From positions 79,397,345-79,461,344 of the forward strand of contig NC_092794.1 of the NCBI RefSeq assembly GCF_918797505.1: a stretch of DNA of 64,000 nt, given 5' to 3'. The position numbers and the translations under genes are program-made. Below, one piece after another: positions 12,198-21,910 of this stretch; the stretch's first letter is position 1, and each line of letters begins with the position of its first letter. This DNA comes from Bemisia tabaci. Lineage: Eukaryota > Arthropoda > Insecta > Hemiptera > Aleyrodidae. The notes under the pieces are model-generated. The model was not told the origin of the DNA. It was given only the letters and a program-made list of their open reading frames with translations, and made no database searches.

Positions 12198-12722
12198 CTC
12201 TCAGTAAAGTGTAAAGTCTCGGAATACGTACTTCAAATTAATTCTTTTAAATTATAAGGGTTCGAAAAAATGAATGATCATTTAGGTATTCCTTTGTAAC
12301 CACCGCAGTCCTTTTCTTTAACTACTGTCCCAGTTTGATTTTGGTTGCCATCTTGAAGTTTTGTGATGTCAGGTGGGTATCACTGTTGTCAGGCGACTAC
12401 CGAATCTGTAGCGCACAGCCAGCGTAGTGCTCATTTCAAATAATTGCTGCGCTCATCAAGATGAGAATGCAAAGCATTGTGTGATAAGTGAGATGAGGTC
12501 TAAATTATCCATCACATTCCTTCCTAGAAATGTGCCTGTTCAAGCTGAAATTAGTTTTTTATTTCTGAATGATGAAAGAACCTCAAAGGATCGAAATATG
12601 ACTAATTCTTACCTATATATACCTTGCAAGACAACACCCTGAGTTATGAATTTGTCCAGTATCGTTGCAATATCAGTAGAATACCTAATAGCGGCACCCA
12701 GTGTCACAGTACGTCATACATG

Positions 12723-14351
12723 GATTGAGCGTTTTTGCAGGCAAAGACCCCCTACGAATGAGCAGGCGATCATAGAGCGGGAGTAGCTGGTGGAGCGTGC
12801 ATGAAGCTCGCTCGGACTCCATGATTATACTCTGTTGCTCTCTCCTCTCCTCTACTCTTTGCACATCACATAATGGCGCCAAGCACAAATTTCACTCTCG
12901 GAGAAAAATTAAACTGCTCAGCTCAGGGAATTGACCTTTTTGATCGGGATTAAATTTCTGAAAGAGTTCAAACCAAGTACTAACGAGGGTAATTCTCAAA
13001 ATTCTTTGGCAAGACATTTTTCTGATATAATTTAAGGATTACCTAAGAAGGGAAAATCTTTAGCATATCTGGAGAAATCACAAGCTTGTGTGGGGGCCCC
13101 GCAGCGTTCTGAGGCATTGAAATCAAATTCTAAACGTTCCTACTTACATTTTGAATTTTGATGGAAAATAAGGGGGGGAGGGGCATCATTTATATCTGAG
13201 CCATGGGGATGCCAGATGATGAGGGATGAGTTTGAGGATTTTTGCGCTCAGCAGAGATGTTTTCAGGAGCATTGGGGGAACTAGTTAGGAGGAGGGGGAG
13301 AAATATTACCCTCCCCTGACTTCAAGAAATATGAGGGCTTTTGCTAAGTTAGCTGTGTTGCTTGACTTTCATTGTGGAATTTGTAATTCTACCAAAAATA
13401 TTTTCATGTGAAGATGAACCATCAAGCTAAAAATTTAACTCAGCATTCGCACAAATTTATAAATTTTTTGTGTGGCACAATGGTACAACTTCTGGGAAAC
13501 ATCCTGTTAAAGGTAACGAGGCACTTAGCATATTTCTTGAAAAATTTGCTAAAAAAATATCTTTGCACATTTCTGCTTTTGATAACTTATACCTACAAAA
13601 GTACATAACGATCCGAAAAGTGGTGAATTTTACCAGTCAGGCATCAAGGGGTGAAATATGGGAGCATAAATATAGCATTAGGTACCTAAGATGACATTTG
13701 AATCAGTGAGTTCGAAAATGCACCAACTCGGAAAAAAAATTTTTCAGGAAACACCTAAAACTTCGCAGCGGGCGAAGAAGTTAGTTTAAGAAAAACTTTT
13801 TTGGTGCCAAAGGACGCAAGAAGTACTCTAGAGACTTTAACGCACCAAGTTTCAGATACTGATTTTTCATAGTCTGCCCTGAAAAATTTATATTTTTTGA
13901 CCTGAATAACGCTTGAATATTTATATAACTTGTTGGCACAAGGTATACTGAACCGAAAAAATAAAACCGTATCGGATAGTCGCCCGTTTCCCTTGATCGG
14001 CCAAAAATTGGTATTTCCAATGAAATTCTTTGATTCTTCCCTTTTCCCGTCGCCGTTTCGAGCACTTCCGATTGCAATTTCGAAATATCCTTTTGCGTGC
14101 AGATGCTTCTACTTATCCATAAGTGTTACTAAACCGTAAAAAAGTGAAAATCGAAAAAAACCCGTGTTGGAGTGTTTTCGAACTCACTGATTCATTTTAC
14201 ATTATTGGAGACATGATTATGTGGATGGATAAGGTGCGATAGGATGGTTATAGTTTAGAGAGTGCTCGAACTGCTCTGAGTTCCCGTCGCGCCACGCAGC
14301 CATCTTGCCTGCTCATTCCGAGGGGGTCTTTGCCTGCAAAAAGTAAACATC
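12723..14351 (-). mobile_element. TIR transposon copy B with 10-bp TSD
   Basis: Same family as 7737-10044, in the opposite orientation. It is flanked by the perfect 10-bp direct repeat GTCATACATG (12713-12722 and 14352-14361). Its length of 1629 bp is close to copy A without the nested MITE. Because it shows an empty site for that MITE, it dates the nesting. The two copies together make a large inverted pair that could be mistaken for one fold-back. There is no transposase. Confidence 0.88.
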
Positions 14352-14361
14352 GTCATACATG

Positions 14362-14758
14362 ATGTAGGTAATTCTCATCCAAATAAGAGAATAATAAATA
14401 TTTACCTTCATTACCACCAAGTAGATGAAAGTTCCACTGTGAACTTAGTTGGCCAATAAAAATGCAAACAATGAAGCAATTTTTTCTATTTCCTGACTCC
14501 AAATGGTTAGAATTCTAAGGCAAAGTATAAACTGTATTCATCATTCTTCAATTAATACAAGGTTGACTGTTTGCATGGAAATGATAGTGCATTAGTTGGC
14601 TTGTCTATTTTTCTAAACTTTAAATTAAGTTGATGAAGGTAGCAGGTTATCGTCAGCAAGAGCTATTGATATATGTAGTCAAGAATGGTCTATTTTTAAT
14701 TCTTCCAGAGGAGCATCATTAGTATTCAATACAAAACTCTCAGGGTTCTCTGTGATAC
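14362..14758. other. Unassigned DNA
   Basis: AT-rich spacer between transposon copy B and the BEL 5' LTR. No gene, repeat or structured element was recognised. Confidence 0.4.
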
Positions 14759-14955
14759 TGTTGAAACATATGCTATGCTATGCTAAATGGTCTCCGTTGT
14801 GACCACTTTTTCTCTTCATCTTAACCTAATATTTATGAAAAAGGAAGTCCTGCTTGTACGATTCTTCCAGTCATAATTTATCCTTAAAAAGGTATTATTA
14901 ATAAAAATGTGTTGATCTATCTATAATATCGTTGACTTTTTTTCTGAGCTCAACA
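14759..14955 (+). repeat. BEL/Pao 5' LTR
   Basis: It starts TGTTGAAACATATGC, ends GAGCTCAACA (TG...CA) and is 197 bp long. An AATAAA signal is present near its 3' half. It is homologous to 32785-32944. Confidence 0.85.
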
Positions 14956-14958
14956 AAG

Positions 14959-14976
14959 TGGTGACCCCGACGTGAT
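14959..14976 (+). promoter_or_regulatory. BEL/Pao primer-binding site
   Basis: TGGTGACCCCGACGTGAT lies 3 nt after the LTR. TGG complements a tRNA CCA end, and this wording is typical of BEL/Pao elements. It would prime minus-strand DNA synthesis. Confidence 0.8.
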
Positions 14977-15039
14977 TATTTTCTCAAAATCTAGAAAAGA
15001 ACTAATTATACTGTTGTGTGAAGTTATGAGTCTATCTCT

Positions 15040-15374
15040 GGCAATGGCTCTTGCTGATATCAGAGACTCAGTTAATGGTTATGGCTTTTGCTAATACCAC
15101 CTTGGATTTTGGCTATGGCGATTGCTTGAGGCCACTAATTAAATATGGTTATGGCTTTTGCTAATACCATTGATTTTGAACGGTTATGGCTTGTGTTGAT
15201 ACCGGATGGATCGTTTTAAAGGTTATTGGCTTTTGCTGATACCTCGGATCCTTTGAGGATTTCACAGTGTTGATATCCTCTAGACTGGCCAGTCAAAACT
15301 TTTGTTGTTATAGCTTTTGCTGATACAACTATTGGCTGCACTGCATGCCTTTTCTTTTGTTGTTATAGCTTTTG
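15040..15374 (+). repeat. Degenerate repeats in the BEL leader
   Basis: Irregularly spaced copies of GTTATGGCTTTTGCTGATAC occur at 15045-15374, and the series resumes at 17461-17511 and about 18370-18450 after the insertions. Two separate MITEs landed in it. Function unknown; it may be a degenerated 5' untranslated or gag region. Confidence 0.65.
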
Positions 15375-15679
15375 CAGGGTGTCTAGCGACCGGGAAAACC
15401 GGGAAAGTCAGGGAAAGTCAGGGAGATGAAATTGGTCAGGGAGAAGTCAGGGAAAGTCAGGGAAGAAAAACGCAAAACCGGAGAGAAGCGAACCCCCGTC
15501 GAAGATCGCGATTTTTTGAATAACTTTACGGCGCTTCGATACTTAGCCGTGCAGCGCTGTCTCCTGGTCTGAGGTGCCATCTGAACCGTTAGTGCTGACG
15601 TAAATAAAGAGACAACATAGCGTAGTCTCTTTATTCTATGGTGCTGACTAGTGGTGCTCCCTCTCTCTATCGCTGTGTT

Positions 15680-15884
15680 GCGTCCGCGACGCCTCCTTCA
15701 GCGTCCGCGACACCTCTGGAAGTGTCCCCGACGCCTTTTGAAGCGTCCACGACGCCTTTTGAAGCGTCCACGACGCCTTTAAAGCGTCCGCGACGCCTCC
15801 TTCAGCGTCCGCGACACCTCTGGAAGTGTCCGCGACGCCTGTGCAAGCGTCCGCGACAAGTTTAAGGCATTCGCGACACGTTTA
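15680..15884 (+). repeat. 21-bp GC-rich minisatellite
   Basis: About ten variant copies of GCGTCCGCGACGCCTNNTNNA. The array resumes at about 16408-16430 and 17048-17140 on either side of two insertions. The 21-bp period keeps one frame open (7-residue repeats such as ASTTPFE), but there is no other sign of a gene. Confidence 0.85.
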
Positions 15885-16405
15885 AGAGCCCATTTATGCA
15901 CGCGATTTTTGTCGCCGTGTCGCCAGCGACAACGAATCGCGCGATATTTCAAACTACACGGGAGGCTATGAGCCGTTTATGCGAGCGACAGCAAATCGCG
16001 GCGGCAAAACTGCCGCGGCGATTTCTAGATCATGTCGCTTGTAGTTAGAAACCGCCCGGCGATTTTCTGCCGCCCGCGGTTTGTAACTACACGGAGTCAT
16101 ATGAGCGCATTTATGCGCGCGACAAGTTTCGGCGGCCGCCGCTTGAAATTGAACTTCTCGAGCACGTGTTTTGAACCTTTTACGCTCCAGAAAAACGGTG
16201 TCGCGGCGGCAGAAAAAAGGTGCCGCGGCGACAAAAATATGGATCGTGCGATTCCAAAAAACGTCGCGGCGACAAAAATATGGATCGTGCGATTCCAAAA
16301 AACGTCGCGGCGACAAAAATATGGATCGTGCGATTCCAAAAAACGTCGCGGCGACAACTGCCGCCGGCGACACGGCGACACGAATCGCGTGCATAAATGG
16401 GCTCT
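15885..16405. mobile_element. 520-bp fold-back MITE with TA flanks
   Basis: The termini are AGAGCCCATTTATGC and its complement, with TA on both sides (15883-15884 and 16406-16407). GC-rich subterminal GTCGCCG motifs are present. It contains three copies of a 41-bp tandem repeat (about 16223-16355). It is inserted in the 21-bp minisatellite. ORFs on both strands come from the repeats and are not genes. Confidence 0.8.
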
Positions 16406-16430
16406 TAGGCGTCCGTGACACCTCTTGAAT

Positions 16431-17047
16431 GGGCCTGTTGCAAACTTTTGCTAGAGCAAAAATAAGAGTTGTTTCTTATAGATAATGCCTCAAAAATCAC
16501 GATGAGCGCATCGGCAAAGTCTGAAATGCACTCATAACTTCACAGTCTGCGTAAGAAATTTGCGGTTTTTTGAGCTTCCCGCTTCAAAAACGATACTACG
16601 ACACAGGTGAACATTTTGTAAGAGGAGTCGCTCCATCGTCGGCAATAATCATCATGGCCGACGCCAATCCGCCGAAACACGTTTGATGGGACGAGATATA
16701 GCACCTGAACTGGATTAGACCGGATGACAATCGGTGTGTTAACGTTCATATTTTCCACGCCCGAATTGATTGACCTTGAACTCTCCTCGAATCACGCACG
16801 GAACTGCGAGCAAGCGTCGGCCATGATGAATATCGCCGACGATGGAGCGACTCCTCTAACAAAATGTTCACCTGTGCCGTAGTATCGTTTTTGAAGCGGG
16901 AAGCTTAAAAAAACGCAAATTTCTTACGCAGATTGTGAAGTTATGAGTGCATTTCAGACTTTGCCGATGCGCTCATCGTGATTTTTGAGGCATTATCTAC
17001 AAGAAACAACTCTTATTTTTGCTCTAGCAAAAGTTTGCAACAGGCCC
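16431..17047. mobile_element. 617-bp palindromic MITE, copy 2
   Basis: Nearly identical to 8478-9091, with the same GGGCCTGTTGC ends. It interrupts the 21-bp minisatellite, with AT on both sides as a possible 2-bp duplication. It is non-coding. Confidence 0.85.
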
Positions 17048-17511
17048 ATTGTCCGCGCGACGCCTTTTGAAGCGTCCACGACGCCTTTAAAGCGTCCGCG
17101 ACGCCTCCTTTAGCGTCCGCGACACCTCCGGAAGTGTACTATTTCTTCCTCTATTTATTCAATTCCCGAAGTTGCAAATTTCTATAAAGTTTTTTGAAGT
17201 AACCAAAGATCAAGTTGATGTAATGGTGGAAGAAAGAAAAGAATCTTCTTTACGAGAGTCTCCGTTGACACCCAAAGACTGCAGAAAGGTTTTATTCTTG
17301 AATTGTAATCCATCGCTTTGAAGGGTGGGAAACATCGTACAGACTGAAAGCAAATCTTGGTAAAAGGTCATGAAAAGTCAGGGAGAAAGAAAATTCAATA
17401 GGTCAGGGAAAACCTTGAAAGTCAGGGAGAATGAAAAGAAAAATTTGCTAGACACCCTGTTTTGCTGATACAACTATTGGCTGCTCTGCATGCCTTTTCT
17501 TTTGTTGTTAT

Positions 17512-17998
17512 CAGTGTTACCGTTCTGCGTACGCAACCCGACGGCAAATTACGCAACATTACGCAGAAAAATTTCCCAATTACGCACGCCATTACGCAGG
17601 AAAAATTGTCAAAATACGCATAAATTACGCAAAAATTTTCAAATTACGCAGCAATTACGCATTTAAGCCAAATTGTTAACAATCTTTCGCTTATTTTGAA
17701 ATTCTGATATATTTTTGTTTCCTATGTACGGTGGGAATTTAGTAGCAAAGTTTGCAGCATTGCTTTTTAGGTAAAAAACTATCTTTACTACGACCGTTTA
17801 CCTTGATCGGCATGACGTACCTAACCTAAAAACCGCGATAAGAAACTGAAATTTTTAAAAAACTTCAATTACGCACGAATTACGCCGAATTACGCAGAAT
17901 TCTTCCAATTACGCAGCATTACGCATTACGCAGCCACTACGCAGCGACCCTCCAATTACGCAAAAAAAACCCCTCAATTACGCAGAACGGTAACACTG
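17512..17998. mobile_element. hAT MITE with ATTACGCAG subterminal repeats
   Basis: TIRs CAGTGTTACCGTTCTGCG and the complement are flanked by the perfect 8-bp duplication GTTGTTAT (17504-17511 and 17999-18006). More than ten (A)ATTACGCA motifs crowd both ends, as expected of hAT transposase-binding repeats. It is 487 bp with no ORF, inserted in the BEL leader repeats. Confidence 0.9.
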
Positions 17999-18006
17999 GT
18001 TGTTAT

Positions 18007-18652
18007 GGCGAGAGTATAGACAGATGTGAAACTCCGAAAATCCATCAGGCCTTCACCGATGTCTCCGCGAATAAAGTTAGGGCCCAGAAATGCAGCCAAC
18101 CTATGAATCTCAATTATCCAGAGCGCTTTACTAATACAATTGTTACGAACCATCGTTTATAAAGCACGTATTTGACTTACTTGTTGCATAAATTTACTCA
18201 TTTTTGCGGAGGAACGCTCATTTATGTACATTCTTACCCATCTTGGTTAGAATTGGAATGTGCAGACTGGCAGTGAAATTTTGTGCGTTAGAAGTTGGTT
18301 AGAAGGGTGGCTGCACTTTTGGGCCCTAAGCCCTCCATGAAGCGATCTGTCCATACTCTTGCTATATAGGTACTCTAGTTATGGCTCTTGCTGATACAAC
18401 TATTGGCTGCACTGCATGCCTTTTCTTTCGTTGGTATGGCTTTTGCTGATCCAATTCCTGGCTGCATTGCATGCCACATATTGCTCGAATGAAGCAGAAA
18501 CCTTAAAAAAGAAGCTACAGAGGAGTTGAAAATGCGAAAGGAAAACATGGAATATCAACTGTCCAGAATTGTGAATTCTATGGAAACTAGATGGAAACAA
18601 CTTCTGAAACAAGCTCACCTGAGATGATTAAGCACTTTGATAAGTAAAATAA
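18007..18652 (+). pseudogene. BEL/Pao leader or gag remnant
   Basis: Continuation of the BEL internal region up to the Gypsy insertion. Short open stretches (for example 18500-18625, encoding MRKENMEYQLSRIVNSME in one frame) look coding-like but are broken by stops. BEL sequence resumes at 30344. Homology to gag is not demonstrable by eye. Confidence 0.4.
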
Positions 18653-19044
18653 TGTGAGGAGACGCCCAATTTTCCCAGACATTACAGGGGGAAATTGGCA
18701 ACGTCAGGAGGAGCACCGACTTTAGGAAAAATGCTGATGTCCGCTGGGAAATGCGCATGCGCGCCGCCAGCCGACCCGAGCGTAGGGAGCTGGGCGACTT
18801 GCTCGGACGCTCGAGGAAGGCCAGTCTTCGCAACGTGGTCGTCTTGTGCAAGTGCTCAGGGCTCCGGTCTGCACTCGTACGTCATTGGCACGGGCGACCA
18901 CTGTCCGACACAACAGCCCCCCCCCCCCCCCCCTGGAGTCCTGTGACGTCAGCTCGAGATATCTCTCTTTAGAGACGTCCCGTCGGCTGACGTCGCGACG
19001 CTCCAGAAAACGACCCCATTTCGACCCTACTCAGGGTCATCACA
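18653..19044 (+). repeat. Gypsy 5' LTR
   Basis: TGTGAGGAGACGCCC...GGGTCATCACA, 392 bp, with a poly(C) run near 18920. Short ORFs inside it are spurious. Confidence 0.9.
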
Positions 19045-19062
19045 TGGTTGGAGGCGCTTGTC
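19045..19062 (+). promoter_or_regulatory. Gypsy primer-binding site
   Basis: TGGTTGGAGGCGCTTGTC directly abuts the LTR. The leading TGG pairs with a tRNA CCA end; the tRNA identity was not worked out. Confidence 0.6.
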
Positions 19063-19387
19063 TTTTCCCCAGGGAGAAGTCGATCAGGTACTCAGTAGGA
19101 AAGTACTAGGAATTTAAGACACTGATTCACCAGAAGGGTCGATCATTCAGTCGTTTTGTCTCCACGTATTTTTCCTCAGCAATCTACACCATCGCGTCAT
19201 CGATCATTAAACTCCTCGGAGTTTATTCGTGACCAAAAACTTTTTTTTTTTGTTCTAACATTTACTTGAGCTCTGGAAATTGTATTTTTTCGCTCAAAAT
19301 TTTAGATTTTCCGTAAAATTTTTCTTAGAAAATATAGATTTTGTTTCCTTGATATTGTAAAATAATCTCGCAGAAGAAGCTGCAAAA

Positions 19388-21910
19388 ATGAAGGAACAGA
19401 AATTGACTTTTCAATTCGGACAAAAAAGCATCACGGTCACAGCCAAAGAACTCCTGCCTCACATCAAAAAGGAGCTACCAAGCTTGGCATTGCAAGGAAA
19501 AAAGAAAATAAATGTACTTACCTCCCTTAAACAAATCAAAACGGAAAAAACCCTGAAGTTTTTACAAGAAGAATTAGATATCCAATTACCCTCAACAGAA
19601 AAACTGCAAGAAATTACATCGATGGAAGAAGTGGGCGACATACTCGAGGACGGATCATCAAATAACTCCAGCGAAAACGAAGAAGGAGAAGCAGACGAAA
19701 ACGCCACAGCGAATATACATAGATTAAAACACCCAAGCAAACTCACAAAAGAGGAGCTGATTGCAGAATTAAAGAAATTCGGAGTACCGTACGTGTTTGC
19801 AAGTACAAAAGACGCAGCTAGGGCACTAGCAAGAATACAAGAAGGGATTCTGGAAGTACCGCAGACTCCAGCAGAGGAAATTTTTCAAGACACTTTCAGT
19901 AGAATCTCTAAAATAGCGTCAATGCCCGTCCATAAAACATTGCAGTATGAAACGCAATTACAGGATCTGAAACAGAACACTGTACAAAATCACGATGCAA
20001 TTCACGGTGATCCGCAATCACAGGAGAAACCCCTCAGTGAACTTTCTAGACCTGAGAGTCGACAGCTCGAGCACCAACGAATAACTTGGGAGTCAACCAC
20101 CAAAAATTTGGGAGCTATCCCAAAATCAGTAACAGGAACCACGCATGCAAAAACTCAGAAAGAACCATTTTCCTGGAAAGATCAAAGAAATTACAGCAAA
20201 ACTGGCCCATCCTCTCAAAATAAAGGCTACACAGAGGCACTCAAACACACACATAAGCAGGACAGAGATTATCACGCGAATTTAAGCCAAAATCATAATA
20301 ACCTCCCTCAGCGCCTAGGAGATAGGCAACCCCAAATACACCAAAAAGGGGACCAATATTGGTACGATTACTCTCACCAGTCCGACCACCAGCCGACATC
20401 CGTAATGTTCCAAGATCAATTTACTACACGTGAAACTCAAAATCAGTCAGGTCGTAACATTTTCAGTCAAATGCAGCTCAAATCGAGTCACGTCAACCAT
20501 ACTGCTGAAAATAATCACATGCAAAATAGATACCTGCCAAATGATCCGCGAGAACACCCTACCAGTGGGTATGAAAATTTCACGCAATATCAGTCTCGTC
20601 CAGAATGGGAAAATCAGCGTGAAAACAACAACGGAAATTTTCTGATGGGTTTGCGACCTCCAAAACTAGAGATTCCAAAATTCGAAAAAAGCACAGCTAT
20701 GGACTGGCTCACTAGATTTGAGATGATAATGGGTCAATACCCAGACGAAATGAAAAAACGCCAATTAATAGCATGTTTGGCGAAGGATGATAATCAATGG
20801 TTACAAAACAACATTTCAGATATTCAGGATGGTGATTGGCAAGGTATCCGGAAACTGTTTGTTTTTTACGAAGACGACAGAAAAGGACATTTTGAGGAGC
20901 AGAAAAAATTCGACGAAACGGCTCAGGGAGAAGCGGAAACAGGATTAAACTATGTGGAAAGAAAACTCAGGTTGGCCCAGAGGCTAATGCATCCCCCTCC
21001 GATTGCAGAAATAATAAAAAGCGTAATTAAAGGAACCGACGAATCATTGAAACATCTCGTATATAACAAAAATCCACAAACAATTACAGACTTACGAATG
21101 AGTGTGAAAAGAGCGCAAGATGATTGCCATATCCTGAACCCCAGTGATAGCCTGTTGAAACAGCTCAACAAGACGTCCGAAAGCATCAGCACGCAAGTAA
21201 AGACCATTTTGGAAGAACAACTACGAAATCTAAATATTGAAGGAACCAAACACGCAAATCAGGTCACGTTCGCCGATGAAAGAAAAGAAAAACAACGACG
21301 GTCCAGACGGGACGCCTACGAAGGAGAGAATACAACCCGGAAGCCACGTGATTCAAGTTTCAGGAGGAGATCCTATTCAAGGGATAGGTCGACATCAACA
21401 CCTCGTTACAGAGATTACAGCAGAGATAGATATTACAACAATACTCGGCAGAGTCGCGATAGATATCATAGAGACAATGATAGATATCCCAGCCAGGATC
21501 GGAGATCAAGATATTACAGCAGAGATTTCACCCCAACATATCGAAATCGTGACAGAAGTGCAAGTTACCATAGCCGCGAGAGAGAATCCCGACGTTATGG
21601 TAGAGAGAGCTCACCCGGATATCGCAGCCGGGAGAATCCGAGATATCGCAGTCAGGAAAGGTCGAGATATCACAGCCGTGACAATGAACAAGACAAACGT
21701 CGAAGTCGCGAGAGGAGTTCCAGTAGAAGTAGAGATGACGAGAGGGATGAAATATCAAGATATCCGGAGAGATCTCGCAGCAACGAAAGATATCACGATT
21801 CCAGATATGGGAAAACAAATTCGAAAAACACAGAAGCCAGAGCGGAGACTCAAAAAACTGAGAAAAACTCATCTGGAAGTGGGTCTGCAGATGAGTCCAC
21901 AGGAACTTAA
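19388..21910 (+). CDS. gag: Gypsy Gag polyprotein with RS-rich C-terminal tail
   Basis: 840 aa, intact, starting at the first ATG after the leader. Residues about 1-120 are Lys/Glu-rich, and about 120-160 form a helix-rich segment (KEELIAELKKFGVPYVF). Residues about 170-420 are Gln/His/Asn-rich and low complexity. Residues about 424-590 look like a retrotransposon Gag/capsid domain (PPKLEIPKFEKSTAMDWLTR opening). Residues about 640-810 are dense Ser-Arg, Arg-Asp and Tyr-Ser repeats (YSRDR, RSRYYSRD). No CCHC zinc knuckle is visible, so the basic RS tail may replace nucleocapsid function in RNA binding. It overlaps pol by 674 nt; pol is in the +1 frame. The assembly role is family knowledge; the RS tail's job is inference. 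Confidence 0.88.
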   Translation: MKEQKLTFQFGQKSITVTAKELLPHIKKELPSLALQGKKKINVLTSLKQIKTEKTLKFLQEELDIQLPSTEKLQEITSMEEVGDILEDGSSNNSSENEEGEADENATANIHRLKHPSKLTKEELIAELKKFGVPYVFASTKDAARALARIQEGILEVPQTPAEEIFQDTFSRISKIASMPVHKTLQYETQLQDLKQNTVQNHDAIHGDPQSQEKPLSELSRPESRQLEHQRITWESTTKNLGAIPKSVTGTTHAKTQKEPFSWKDQRNYSKTGPSSQNKGYTEALKHTHKQDRDYHANLSQNHNNLPQRLGDRQPQIHQKGDQYWYDYSHQSDHQPTSVMFQDQFTTRETQNQSGRNIFSQMQLKSSHVNHTAENNHMQNRYLPNDPREHPTSGYENFTQYQSRPEWENQRENNNGNFLMGLRPPKLEIPKFEKSTAMDWLTRFEMIMGQYPDEMKKRQLIACLAKDDNQWLQNNISDIQDGDWQGIRKLFVFYEDDRKGHFEEQKKFDETAQGEAETGLNYVERKLRLAQRLMHPPPIAEIIKSVIKGTDESLKHLVYNKNPQTITDLRMSVKRAQDDCHILNPSDSLLKQLNKTSESISTQVKTILEEQLRNLNIEGTKHANQVTFADERKEKQRRSRRDAYEGENTTRKPRDSSFRRRSYSRDRSTSTPRYRDYSRDRYYNNTRQSRDRYHRDNDRYPSQDRRSRYYSRDFTPTYRNRDRSASYHSRERESRRYGRESSPGYRSRENPRYRSQERSRYHSRDNEQDKRRSRERSSSRSRDDERDEISRYPERSRSNERYHDSRYGKTNSKNTEARAETQKTEKNSSGSGSADESTGT

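Larger units (their letters stand above)
15375..17459. mobile_element. 2.1 kb TIR element with 5-bp TSD
   Basis: TIRs are CAGGGTGTCTAGC and its complement, flanked by TTTTG (15370-15374 and 17460-17464). GTCAGGGA motifs cluster inside both ends but in the same orientation. The body contains a 21-bp minisatellite and two nested fold-backs (15885-16405, 16431-17047). There is no transposase. The CAGGG terminus is hAT-like, but a 5-bp duplication is not, so the superfamily is uncertain. Confidence 0.8.

Noticed and set aside
7737..14351. Single giant fold-back transposon
   Set aside because: Each arm has its own TIRs and its own 10-bp target duplication, so these are two independent insertions.
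15638..16428. Several 75-150 codon ORFs on both strands
   Set aside because: They arise from the 21-bp minisatellite and fold-back repeats; no domains and mirrored on both strands.
18615..19109. ORFs in the Gypsy LTR (also 29508-30245)
   Set aside because: LTR sequence; overlapping frames on both strands and poly(C) runs.
21852..21858. AAAAAAC heptamer near the end of gag as a -1 frameshift site
   Set aside because: pol is in the +1 frame relative to gag, so a -1 slip would not reach it.
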